In this document: positions 50,944-61,807 of the stretch, one piece after another | How the letters are laid out: each line of letters starts with the position of its first letter | Numbering within the stretch: position 1 is the stretch's first letter | Translations under genes and position numbers: made by a program | The notes under the pieces: generated by a model | What the model saw: the letters and a program-made list of their open reading frames with translations, nothing else | Databases searched by the model: none | What the model was told of the DNA's origin: nothing | Assembly: GCF_016906535.1 (NCBI RefSeq) | Contig: NC_057371.1 | Coordinates: 1,178,001 to 1,242,000 of the forward strand | DNA length: 64,000 nucleotides | Reading direction: 5' to 3' | Source: Rhizoctonia solani | Lineage: Eukaryota; Basidiomycota; Agaricomycetes; Cantharellales; Ceratobasidiaceae

Positions 50944-52250
50944 TCATTCAATCTGTTTCATTGGCGACGGCCCATGTTTGGATTGGACAGCGGCTACTGC
51001 CTCGGCGAGCACAATTCGGCCCTCGTGCAACTGCTGACCTATCTCAAGGTCGCTAACCTCTCCGGGAGCAACTGTACTTTGATCTTCGCGCTCACGTCGC
51101 CGTTTAGCTATCGGGTTAAGGATGAGCGCGGCAAGCACAACTACACCATCGAGTACCTGAGTAGCAAAGCATCAGAGCAAACCAAATTCAACAGCATCGC
51201 ACCGCTAAACATACCACAACAAGGACGTATGATACTGCCGCCACAGCATCAAACTGAGCTTGGAATACCAAAGACAGCACACTGAACACCCCTCCTAGCA
51301 TATCTACCGACATGAAAAGCATAGAGACTCCTACAGCATGCATTTAACATCACGATAGCGGAAGAGTGAGAGCATCAATACTTACCAACTACCTCTTTTC
51401 GCTTCCATATCTCCCAATACTGGGGCCTATTGATGGAGTAGCTAATGAGCAAGTGTAGGACATGCTAACAGTGGAAGACAAACAAGAGACCTAGAGCAAT
51501 CAGAAGTGCGCTCATAATGCCCATCACCCGAGTAGGCCATTCATTCCCTGCCCTGTCAGTTCGCTGGTTCACAGGGAATTTTGTCAATGTAGGATCGGAA
51601 GTCCACTATGGGGATAAACAGCACTTGCCCGGACAACCAACGAAATCCCAAATTCGAACCCTGCCATGGCCATCAAGAAGAACACGTAAAGTGAAGCACA
51701 GAAGGCCTTCGACCTTCTACTACCGTAGTATAAACACTGGAAGCAACGTAAGGCCATAGCCCAATAATAAATGAACCCAACATGCCTGTATCCAAGACAG
51801 CGCGGCAAGTGCTCCAAAGAGCTGTGGCTGGAGTATAATCTACGAAAAATAAGTAAGAGCGTCAAGTCAACGATACCGAAGAAACTTACCGGTATACTAA
51901 TATTCTGGACAATCGCATAAACGCCCAAAAACCAAGCTGAGAGAGCCCAGATGAACCTAGCCAATAACGATTAATTGCAAAATCGGTGGCCAGACAGATG
52001 CTCACATTAGCCATGGCGAAAGGCCCTCTGTTGATTTCTCGCGAAAACTCTTGACGACTTGTGGCACTATATATGGCGTCGATCAGATACTGACATTCAG
52101 ATTAACTCAGATGACAATCACCTAATTGTGCAGTCCACAGCACCGTGCCTGTGAGTTCCACAAGTCAAATAAATAGACTGATGGGACAAGTCATGGAGCG
52201 TACTCACCAATGGTAGCGAGTATATTCTCGGCGGCCTCGTTGACTGGCAT
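50944..52250 (-). CDS. PQ-loop repeat membrane protein
   Basis: The start at 52250 reads MPVNEAAENILATIG, joined through short exons to GTVLWTAQL and VPQVVKSFREKSTEGLSPWL, the first PQ-loop. FIWALSAWFLGVYAIVQNIS and PQLFGALAALSWIQCLYYG follow. After a less certain stretch the second PQ-loop is LGPQYWEIWKRKEVVGVSML. The last helices are VDMLGGVFSVLSLVFQAQFD and VLDGVVVLAALILNPIAKRR. It has seven predicted helices and a basic then acidic cytosolic tail ending at 50944. PQ-loop proteins export cationic amino acids or cystine from vacuoles or act in sugar transport; the substrate here is unknown. One intron (51785-51737) has a GC donor (GCATGT). The exon border near 51560-51600 is unresolved. Confidence 0.85.
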
Positions 52251-52764
52251 GACGAGAGGGCTCCCAAGACCTTGTTTGATTTCAAGCGTCCATTTGTACG
52301 CGAGACGTAGCCGTAAACCCTTACGTGAAGAGTGATCTTAAATTGGCTCAGGTGCCACCACTATCCCGTAAGCCGACGATTCTGGCGGGGTCTGGCCTGT
52401 CGTTAGGAATCGATCAAGAGGGAGCTATAGCTTTACTATCCCAAAGCAGCATATTCAACAAGTTATTGTACCCAGTTAGCTAACAATGTCGTATGATATA
52501 GAGTTAGCTTGAGCGCGTCACTCGAACTCATTGTTGGAGAACACGATCGTAAGGAGCTAGTCACCGGGAGTTTGGTTAGATGTTACACGGCTAACATGAT
52601 CGGGAGCTTGGCTCCAGATTCCTTGGAACCTCATGTCGTAAGGGAGTAGAAGCCAGCCCAGTACGCTCGGCATTGACATCGTGTCCATGGAACATTTCAG
52701 TGGAAAAGAAGTGTATTTCAAGCGTCTTATACTCTACCGATCGGGCAGCCGGAAAGGGATCATT

Positions 52765-52831
52765 AACCGCAGCACGTGGTAGAAGTGTATTCAAAAAAAA
52801 AAAAAAAAAAAAAAAAAAACCGCAGCACGTG
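52765..52831 (+). repeat. 14-base direct repeat (target-site duplication) bracketing an insertion
   Basis: AACCGCAGCACGTG is found at 52765-52778 and again, identically, at 52818-52831. The copies bracket a 39-base block ending in poly(A). Each copy contains the palindrome CACGTG. Confidence 0.9.
52779..52817 (+). mobile_element. Very short poly(A)-tailed retro-insertion
   Basis: Between the direct repeats lie 14 bases of unique sequence (GTAGAAGTGTATTC) followed by at least 25 A residues (27 if the first two bases of the right repeat are counted). A target duplication of this length with a 3' poly(A) run is the signature of target-primed reverse transcription by a LINE-type element acting on a severely 5'-truncated template. 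The source RNA cannot be identified from 14 bases. Confidence 0.75.
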
Positions 52832-52873
52832 ACCATTTGCAAGGTTTTGTATCTCCCACCATTGAATCTTGTG

Positions 52874-53873
52874 ATGGACATCATTCCGAAGGACAATAAA
52901 AGTTACGAAGGAAGGCAGTATTGGCATGTTGGGTTACGGCTTCGCATGAGAGCTTGAATTTGACCAGGACTGTAGGGATGAGCGATACCAAAGCGAGGCA
53001 GGCCGGGAACCCTTTGATTGGTTTAAATCATATAAAGATATCAAAGATGTCCTTGAAGTTTATATTCCTGGGAGAAATATCCGAATTCTAATGCTTGGCT
53101 GTGGCAATTCTACTTTATCCGAGGAGGTATGGTATTCACAACCATCCAAGTTCGTCTGAGCTGAGAAGACACCCGCGTTCGTAAACAGATGTATCGAGAT
53201 GGGTATCATAACATAGTTAATATTGATGTGAGTGTACTGTTATATAGCCGTTTATTGTAGGTCGATTTTTTAACAATAAATATAGTTTTCGCCCGTGGTT
53301 ATTGAGCATATGCGCTCTCTTCATCCCCATATGGAATGTATGTATGATTTTTACTCTTACGCTCCGAGTAAATCATAGAGGTTGTAGGGCTAGAAATGGA
53401 CATACGGGATCTTAAGTTTGAGGAGGGAAGCTTTGACATTTTGATCGATAAGGGTGAGCAACTTTAGCTAGACCAATTGCCATTTGGGCCAACAGATAGC
53501 AGGGACCATGGACGCAATGCTCACTGGGGCATCAGATGTCTGGGTAAGAAAAGCTACTGTAGATAGTCTCGACTCTAACTAATGTGAGCTAATAGAATCC
53601 GTCTCCTGAGATTGTTGAGAATTGTGAGGCTGAAGTCAAAGAAGCTATCCGGTCCGTACATCGTAACGCAGTCTACTGTAAAAACCGTTTAACTGACGTT
53701 ATACTTGGGCCTTTCAAAGCGTTTTGAGACCAGGAGGGAAATTCATATATCTTACGTTCGGCCAGCCTCATTTCCGGCGCCGTTATCTGACTCGCCCCGG
53801 CTGTGCGCTCGATATTCGTCAACTCGGGGAAATGTTTCATTACTATCTCTATATAATGACTAAGGAAACATAA
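52874..53873 (+). CDS. EEF1AKMT4-like class I methyltransferase
   Basis: Eight exons: 52874-52923, 52976-53126, 53189-53227, 53286-53337, 53388-53453, 53503-53543, 53596-53651 and 53720-53873, giving 202 residues. It has the METTL13/EEF1AKMT4 pattern. YEGRQYWDERYQSEAG...FDWF at the N-terminus is followed by SAM motif I MLGCGNSTLSEEMYRDGYHN and NIDFSPVVIEHMR. The acidic motif MDIRDL, DILIDKGTMDAML, then VLRPGGKFIYLTFGQPHFRR follow. Relatives methylate a lysine of eEF1A; that target is inferred. Intron 1 (52924-52975) has a GC donor (GCATGT) that rebuilds the key Trp of YWDERY. The C-terminus is short, but the fold appears complete. Confidence 0.9.
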
Positions 53874-53988
53874 GTTTACAAAATTATCAGTGCTTTTAAC
53901 TCAGTTTCGTTCCTTAAGTTCATCCTTTCAGTTGAAACCTCAATGTTACATCAGTAAAGTTTTTGCTGAGTGAAAACGCGTATTCGAC

Positions 53989-56900
53989 TCACCAGACGGA
54001 ACTACCAATCACGCCGATTTATATCAGCAAACCTCACAATCGAGCTATGGAAAGCATTCTTACCGACAGTCCACTGCTTCTTTACGTACAGCTCTTTTTC
54101 GATCATCAAGAGCTGATCCGAGCTTCCGGATCACTTCACTCTTATATGGGTGTAGTATATCGTAGCGCAATGCACCAGGCAGGATCGCCAACAACTGTAG
54201 GGCACATACCTGAATACTCTGGAGTGGTATGTTAGAATTCAGTTGACCTGGTTCAATTAATATAGCCTACTGGAGTTATCGCTTCAGAATGTTGAGAATT
54301 AGACAATGCGGCCTTGATTAAGGAGCCAGCATGTTCGGCAAGTGGGCCCGTGTTGGTAGCACTTAATTCTGCAGTGTCCTTGGCAACTTGGAGAAGAGTT
54401 TGAAAGATGTTGGTCCTTAGTTCTGTGCCCTCGAGACTTAAGCCCCTGAGGAGAATTGGCATCAACTGCATATAATCACAAATTGATACAGCACTTTGAC
54501 GATCTGAGACACAGTGATACATACCACTGATAGGTACTCCGCATACGTCGACTTGGGAACCGCCTTGATAAGCGAGGCCAGAGCGACCAGGTAGGCGTCT
54601 TGGATCAGGGACTCTACGATGGAGTGATAAGTTAATGTAGTACGTGGAAAGGAGTATTGGTACCTTTGGACTCCTTATAGCCCAATATAACCTCGGCAAT
54701 AAGCGGGCACATAACTTTTGGAGTGCAAACAGCTACGGATGGGTCCTGAGCTGTCCATCATAGAAACGCCCTTATTGAACAAGCTTACTCGAATAGTTGC
54801 ACTGTTCTTTTTTGTGAGAACCCCATCATCATTCAGTGCTATTTCTCCAATTGCCTTTCCTGCGGCGCGACCGACCAGGGGATCTTCGAAAAGAGAGAAC
54901 ACATTATTGACGCATTCATCACCCTTCTGGTGACTTTGGACAACCAGTGCACGAGTCACCTTAATGGAGTGGAGTTGAGAACCAAATAACTTTAGCGTAA
55001 ATGTTGTACTCACCGCAACCCAGACTTGAAGAGCCCGAATTCTGACCTGCCTGACTTGCCTTGGATTGTATATAGTCTCCTGCCAAAAGTTTGGTAGGTA
55101 CCCATCCATCCATGATTTTAATCCTGGTTATACTGTTAGCAAACAGTGGTATATGAATTCATTTGCTCTCACTTTCGGAATGTTTGTTAACCAGAGAAGA
55201 TATGAGTCGGGTGGCATTAATAGATTGTACATCGCTTGTCCGATCGTTAGTGCACCACTCTACTAACGACGATAAAGTTTGATCTAGGTCTTCGAAAGGC
55301 AATTCAGTCTATAGTCGTAGATGAGTTCACAGAAATCGGCTTTCCGATGATTCCGTACCTCTGGCCGCAGTGGAACGATAGATGCAGTAAGCAATATTAC
55401 AACATTACGTTGCTCGTATGGGGCATTTTCCTGTGTAAATCTTAGTGTACGTATGTATAAGATGACCCATGGACCTACATCAAAAGGGTTGAAATTGCAT
55501 TGAGCCGGAAGTTTGGACATTAACACGCCCTCCACGCGAGCTTCGTAGAAAAGTTTTGACAAGGAGTTAATAAAACTGGCTTGTTTCCTAGGAACAAATG
55601 AGTATGGTTCTGTGTATTCGATTATAGGTATAACTCACGCGGTAGGGGCGGAGCGTATAACCACACTAAAAACTGATGCGATGGGATGAATAATCTTTGG
55701 ATGAGTGGCAACTTCATTCTCAGGCGTGGGTGATATTGCAGCTGTGACCACCGATGTGAGTAGAGTTGGAAGTAATCGATCCAGGTATTTCGGTACATCT
55801 GGATGTGCAGCCTCTGATTTACGTGCAAGTACGTTTGAGATGGTTTGTAGCAATGCACTTGCGTAAGCAGCTGTACATTCTCGATCAGCGGGTCCCGTGC
55901 CACAAATGATCTCGAGTTTTGTTGAAAGTCTGATCACGAGAACTTCGAATAGCGTAGGAGCTTCACAAAGTGTTGCAAGTGCCGAAAGAATGGCCCAGTA
56001 CTTTGCACGTTCTTCGTCTGCATCCCGGGCTGGTGCCTTATCAGGAAGGGCCGCAAAGAGCATGGGGAGAGTGTTTTCCTCCACTACCTTGGGTGAAACA
56101 ATTGAGATGACATTTAGAACTTCAAGAGCTATCGGCCTGATGGTACACATAAATTAATATTCTACGCATATAAACATGTTACTCACCTTAAATCCTCAAG
56201 TTCATCTTTTTCGGATCCTAACAATTCATTGATCTTGTGCACCACAAATGCCATTTCTTCGTTGGATAGCACGCCTTGCATATAAGAAATCTGGAGCAAG
56301 CCGCTAAGTGCTGATCCACGTGAAACTTTCGTATTCAAACCCGAGGTCAATGCGCCAAGCGTAGTGTCCTTATTCGCCTTTAGGAAGGCCAATGACGCCT
56401 CACGGCATGGTCCCTCTTTAAGTTCACGAATAGCATGAAGAACATCTCTGAGCGCAGCCAGAATTGGGTCACGGTGCGCAGCCTCATCGGGATCGTGAAA
56501 TTGTTTAATCAAGAAGGGAGCGACGCGGTTAAGTGTATAAGTGCAGATTGCCGCTGCAGAAATAGTTAGGAACGAACCCCTCGAGTTGTCTTGTTTACTC
56601 ACACGCAGTGTCAAGACACGCATTTACTATTTTTATAGCATGCTGTGCCTGGCTCTTCTCCGGCTCTCTTAACACGCGTAAGCACTCTGTGGTAACTTCT
56701 TCGGTGAGCTCATCTATAACTTCTTCTGTGGATCCAGGTCCTGCTGTTTTGTTCTTTCCTAGCACCAAGAGCAATGTGGTAAGCGCGTTGACTGCTTTAT
56801 CTGCGGTCTCCGCATCAAGAGGTTGAAATATCTGATTACTCCTTCAGCGATCGGCTTAGCCATTAATAGGCGTTGCTTACTTCCAACTTGAATGCAGACC

Positions 56901-58182
56901 ACATTTGAGAAGCAAAGCTTTTCGCGACGGCTGGTCCATAAACAGGCAAGCACAAGCTATTGTCCTTAGAGTATCGCGCTACAAACCACATGTATGCTCA
57001 GTAATACTACCGACCCCGCGAAATTAAAAATAACCTTGGTGTTCCCAGCCGTCGCGGACAATTTCTCTAAGAATAACGGAAGGGCTAGTGGTCCAAATCG
57101 CGGTGTAGCAGACAAACATGCACTTGGGGAATATCAATAATAGGTTCTTCATGAGCGAAGTAAATCTAATGTACCTAAGTGAAGATTTCAAATCCTCGGT
57201 TGTGATCCCATACGGGTCGTTGGGCGGAGGCTTGAATGTGATCGGGAAGTAACAAAATGTGATATCAAAGAGATCCTATACATTTTTGTGAGTAAGAGGC
57301 AATAGCAACGAAGCACCTTAACTCACATCAATGTGATTGGTGATATCGAATTCGAGTGCAATAACCCTCGCAATATTGAAAGCCAGTAATAGATTTCTTG
57401 GGTCCTTTTCCCCTTCCGCAAGTTTGATGTAACCGGGAAGGAACGTGGGGCTTGATACGAGTGCTACGGGGTTAATTAGCAGGAATCATCGTTGTCTTGG
57501 TACAATTTACCGGCCAGGTGTTTTGCAAACAACGCGTCGATTATCCTGAACACAACGTATCGCACCGATTGCACGAGAGCCTTCATTGAGATATGACTGA
57601 TAACCCTATGAGAAATATTAGACTTATATTCCCTATCACATGCCTCGAATTGCACCTACGAGTGAGCCGTATCTGTAGCTTCATTCGTTCCAAAAGTAGG
57701 GAGTGATGTCAAGGTAAGGAGTCCGTCAAGCGCCGGTATGATTGTATCCGCATCTTGTATCTTCTCAAGATAGAATGTTGTCAAGACCCGAGCTATATAG
57801 TAAGGGTATAAGATACCATGGAGAACATGAAGCTAGGACGCAACTAACTTGACTGTTTGCTAATTCTCTCTGACTGACACTGAGATATAACGTGCGAAAG
57901 TAGCCTGATACCTGGAGATGGATTGACATTAGCTACGGACTAGACAGACAAAGAACACTCACCTTTCTCTCTAATTTTTCCATCCTCACTAGTCAGATAC
58001 TCCCCTAAAGACTTTACGATATGCAGTAGAGTAAGTAATTGATCATCGACATCTATATGATGAATGTCATACACCATCGATCTACCACCGGCACAGATTG
58101 ACGTACGCTGGACCAACTCCTTAATAGTGTCATCTCCGTCAGTGGCAACATATGTCCTAACGAGCTCCTGACATTTCTCCAT
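53989..58182 (-). CDS. MMS19: MMS19 HEAT-repeat protein of cytosolic Fe-S targeting
   Basis: The start at 58182 (MEKCQELVRTYVATDG) is followed by VKSLGEYLTSEDGKIREKG, the conserved MMS19 N-terminus. Many exons separated by 50-60-base introns cover the HEAT array. The C-terminal domain is clear: LVVQSHQKGDECVNNVFSLF, GRAAGKAIGEIALNDD, SLIKAVPKSTYAEYL-type helices, PILLRGLSLEGTELRTNIFQ and LAILPGALRYDILHPYKSEV. RKEAVDCRSVW ends at the stop at 53989. MMS19 hands iron-sulphur clusters from the CIA complex to polymerases and helicases such as XPD. The last intron must be 54279-54211-like (GTAGGC...TTCAG) to reach the C-terminal block. The gene runs tail to tail with the methyltransferase, with 115 bases between stops. 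Confidence 0.9.
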
Positions 58183-58993
58183 AATTTGTGGGACGAAATG
58201 CTAAATGTTATTTTCGAAGTTGATAGCCAAGTATTTATTTTTCCTATACAAAGTTTGTCGGGTAAACTAGCAGAGATCCGAAAATGACTCTTACAAGCGC
58301 CGAGCGTTATCCGTCGATCATGTCGATCAATTCCACGTGACTGCTTTTCGCCTTCTCTTTAATTTGACTCGTTCTCTCAACTCTTGCAAATATTCATGCG
58401 GATGAACTCTGAAACTCTCCCAACTTGGCATCGTGTGGATAAGGTACCATCTCAGAGCTAAATGGCTGCTTGAAGTCCGATTGCATAGTAACCTCCGGAC
58501 CATCGAACCGAGTCGGAGATTTAACCTGAATCTTAGAAGAACCGAATGTATTTTGAATCCGTGTTTCCTAGTCAATATGGGAGAATACATTTATCGATCG
58601 ACAACCGATTGTATTTTTCTACATTCCATGTCCATTGTTCTGGGATCATTCGTTAGCAATGCAGCCAGGACCGAGGTACAGAATCATCGATACTCCAATG
58701 GATGATTTAGATGAGAACCTTAGGAAAGGAGCCCGAACTCCCGATGGTGCCATCGCTTGTGAACACGAGGCCGAGGGTGTAAGTTCTTTTGGGGAGATCG
58801 TAACTGAACCCTGTGTCAGCACGAACGTGGGTCAGATCATCGCCTAGCCTCTATGCGCGCACTCGCATTGGATGCCTCCTTGAAGGATCCTGTCGCGTGA
58901 GTAGCATTCTAGACACAGAGGTAACCATGTCATCGATGTAGCTCAAGTGGATGCTATCTCCGAAGCAAATTAATGCTCTAAACAAAAGGGATA
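58183..58993. other. MMS19 upstream region up to the transposon
   Basis: About 810 bases with no certain gene. A plus-strand frame from an ATG at 58660 (MQPGPRYRIIDTPMDDLDEN) stays open to 58845 and looks protein-like, but stops shortly before the transposon. A minus frame at 58590-58327 ends in a basic segment. Either could be a fragment of a lost gene; neither is recognised. Confidence 0.35.
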
Positions 58994-59008
58994 CAGTGGG
59001 ACCTCTTG
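58994..59008 (+). repeat. Left terminal inverted repeat of the pogo-like element
   Basis: CAGTGGGACCTCTTG is preceded by the TA target duplication. It aligns with the inverted right end with one mismatch and one gap over about 14 bases. Confidence 0.8.
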
Positions 59009-59251
59009 ATTCTGTACCCCCCCGACTCGATAGAAGCGGGGTTTTGCTTTTCCCGTGGTTATTTGAAATATAGTAGTGAATGCTTACGAATGCGTACAGC
59101 CACCGCTGAGTAAGACCGGCGTCCGTGGCTTGGACCGCCACCTGGATTAACGGCTATTGAGAGAAATTCAGAGAACGGCATAGAAATTTCAGAAATATAT
59201 AAGCAGATACACCTGAGACTACCTAAGATACCATTATTTCTTGTCTTAAGC

Positions 59252-59611
59252 TTGTTCTTGGTGCCTCAAACCTCTAACTTGAAAAAATCTCGAGCCCCAA
59301 GGCGTCCCCGACCGCTTTCTGTCGCCGTCTCTGTGCAAGATAAAACCAAGCAGTCAAACCCCACGCTTAATGACAAACTACGCATTATAGATTACTACCG
59401 AGAGCATGAAGGCCTTCCTGGAGTTACTCAAGCCTCGGAAGTTCAACATTTCCGTATCGAATACCTTACTCTTAGCCAATCGACGCTCTCAAGTTACCTC
59501 TCTCGCGAGAAGGAGATTCGAGAATACATTGACAAGAACCCGAATCGACTAACATACAAGAAGCCTACTCGGGTTGCCCTCTCGCAAATCGAACTCGCGT
59601 TGACTGAGTGA
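59252..59611 (+). pseudogene. N-terminal (HTH) remnant of pogo/CENP-B-type transposase
   Basis: The open frame of 119 residues has no ATG of its own. It carries the psq/CENP-B-type helix-turn-helix DNA-binding pattern: LNDKLRIIDYYREHEGLPGV, then LSQSTLSSYLSREKEIREYI and a second start of an HTH (KPTRVALSQIELALTE), where it stops. Full pogo transposases are about 500-550 residues. Here the DDE catalytic domain is absent, so the piece may still bind the element ends but cannot cut. Confidence 0.8.
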
Positions 59612-59615
59612 TTAA

Positions 59616-59750
59616 ATGAGCGACTGCGCCGCGGCTTTCGATCGACTACTTTCCGCTCAAGAGCTAGCAGATGTTGATCGCGATGTTCAGACCGAGGAGG
59701 TTACTGACGAGATGATTATTCGACACGTCAGATCTATATTTAACTTATAG
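59616..59750 (+). pseudogene. C-terminal remnant of the same transposase
   Basis: A 44-residue frame shifted relative to the upstream fragment contains FDRLLSAQELADVDRDVQTE and VTDEMIIRHV. This acidic Asp/Glu-rich ending resembles the C-terminus of pogo/Tigger transposases. It begins four bases after the stop of the N-terminal piece, which marks the deletion point at about 59600-59620. Confidence 0.55.
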
Positions 59751-59964
59751 ATTGTACTTAATATTGTTCGATTTTTTAATCATGTTTTTAATATACTTTC
59801 TGACTTGGTTAATGTATACGTATCTATTGTCATGTACTTCTGGGTTGTATGCACGGTGGTATTTCAAATGATTACATAGCCGCTTCTGTCTCTGTTTACA
59901 CGTGTGGTCGTAAACCCCCCAGCTCAATAAAAGCACCATATCAAATATCCCATCAGCATCGTTT

Positions 59965-59980
59965 TAGAGGGGTTCCACTG
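59965..59980 (-). repeat. Right terminal inverted repeat of the pogo-like element
   Basis: AGAGGGGTTCCACTG on the plus strand is followed at once by TA. Its reverse complement matches the left end. Confidence 0.8.
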
Positions 59981-59982
59981 TA

Positions 59983-61807
59983 CATGCACCCCACCACTGA
60001 GAAGACGTGTGAGAATCAATTGATCCTATATCTTATAGGGGTTTAGCGGTAGATTTTCCGTATTGATGGCACCGTGCTGCTATACTAAGCGTCGGCATTA
60101 TGCGAATTTAGTGGTCTCGTGGTTTTGAGCGGCAAAGAAGGCTATCATGGTGCTTATTGGGCTCGAACAAGCTACCTTCTTACAGGAAATTTTTAGATTG
60201 CGCAGCCAGGAAATAATGATGCCGGCACTCCTAACACCCCTATGTTGCCAAGCGAGCTCAAATGCTGTTCGACGACCAGATCGCATTCATTTGGTGTTTT
60301 GGACTCGTTTATCACGTGATCCTTTTCTTGCATCTACCGGCCAACCATTTGCTTTAGAAATTGCGTGACGGGATGAGAGAGTATGGCACCCAGGCGAGAG
60401 TTTACAGTGCCAGACACGAGCGGCTGCGTCCGACAAGATCCCACGGTTTCGAAGTCGGTCCGCCCGGCCGACCATATATCACTGGAAGGCTGCGGTCGCG
60501 TTCTGCTCCAACACAGAAGGGCGCAATGATCCAATGTCGATTCGGGACACATGGTGCTCACGCGACGTTAATATCAGCGTCATTACCCCCCGTAATCTCT
60601 AACCGGAGAAAGTCAGTGAGTTGAATGATTTCTCCTGATTCTATGCACACCTTGGACGAGTGGGTGACTCCAGTCTTAGCATGGAAATGCATTTATTTCT
60701 TGACTCAGATTGAAATCTAAATTGGAATAGATGCCCAATAGACTCACTTCTCAAGCGATGATTTGATTAGATAACCTTTGTGGTCATTGAATTTCAGTTT
60801 GTCAAGCCCGATTTAGGTCCAGAATCCGTCTTTCTGGCCGGAGTTTGCTGCCGATAGGCTGGCTGCAAGGCCAGCGCGTGTAAGAAATGTAGATATGCGC
60901 AATATAAGAAAGGCAAGTCCGATGACCTAAAGAGATACGCTTCGATGGCCAGGACCAATGGCCAAATGATAACTAGAGAATCCGAAATCTAAACCTACGA
61001 CTGAATACTTCATTATGCGTCATCCCCACCAAAATTCGAGGGCGTCACAGATCCAGCATACACCCACCCGCGCTAGGACTAAAAACGAGCCACTACCCAC
61101 ATGACTTGATATCCAAGGCACAGCTCGGTCATTGGGGCGATTCTGCAACCAGGGAGCAGGGATGCGTGTGAATCATGTCCGGCGCGAAATAAAGAGCTTC
61201 GTCTCGGTTCGGGATAAATTGAAAATAAAATTGTGTGAAGTAGACCATGTGCATATGTGGGGCAGTAGCGTACGGAGCCCGGGTATAGTAACGGCAAGCG
61301 ACTCAGTCATTCTGGTCCCGGAGCCGCGTTGAGACGGGCTCTATGCGCCCGGACCCGAATCACCGCAAGCCTGTGTACGGGAAATACCACTGTGCGCGGT
61401 TCTTCCTTTGAGACGAATCAGGTCCAGAATCAACGGAAGATGAGAATGTGTGAGCTGCTTTGGCGCGTTTGAGTGACAAATCGTATGTGTTGCCTATGGT
61501 TGCCCTGGAACGGTGGAGACCTAATTCTGCATATCTTATCGGTAAGGGGGACGCGGGGTGAGTTCGGACGCAGTGAGAGAACGGAGCGTTGATCACACGA
61601 GCCGTGCGCACGACTTGTGAAGCAGCAAATTGATGCTGGTACAGGGGGAGAGGGTGTACGGGGTCCCGTAGGGATCCTCCGTAGAATTGGATAGCACAAA
61701 TTACGACTCTTGAACCCAACCGAGTCCTCTCTTCATCTCCATCTGCTGCCCAAGCGCGGCTTTTGCCCCGTCAACATTGCCTAGACACATATGAACCATA
61801 CGTCCTC
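59983..61807. other. 1.8 kb without a supported gene
   Basis: Frames of 60-120 residues on both strands (60098-60624, 61079-61332, 61360-61719) have no known content, no splice-consistent chain and a random-looking composition. The block may hold decayed sequence. I saw no second copy of the transposon ends, no tRNA and no long repeat. Confidence 0.45.

Larger units (their letters stand above)
52251..52873. promoter_or_regulatory. Shared divergent promoter region of PQ-loop gene and methyltransferase
   Basis: 623 bases between divergent starts. It contains the 39-base poly(A) insertion and two copies of CACGTG described separately. No other element can be placed. Confidence 0.5.
58994..59980 (+). 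mobile_element. Pogo/Tigger-like DNA transposon, internally deleted
   Basis: The 987-base element has matching ends. The left end is CAGTGGGACCTCT and the right end read inward is CAGTGGAACCCCTCT; each is directly flanked by TA (58992-58993 and 59981-59982), the duplicated target of Tc1/mariner/pogo elements. Inside are an N-terminal transposase fragment and a C-terminal fragment on the plus strand, with the catalytic part missing. It is therefore non-autonomous now. Confidence 0.85.

Noticed and set aside
60165..60190. CTCGAAC-type sequence resembling a tRNA T-arm
   Set aside because: No matching acceptor, D-arm or anticodon arm could be drawn around it; likewise for similar hits near 6345 and 51650.
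61360..61719. 119-residue minus-strand frame before the AT-hook gene
   Set aside because: Arg/His/Pro-rich random-looking sequence without homologous motif or splice links.
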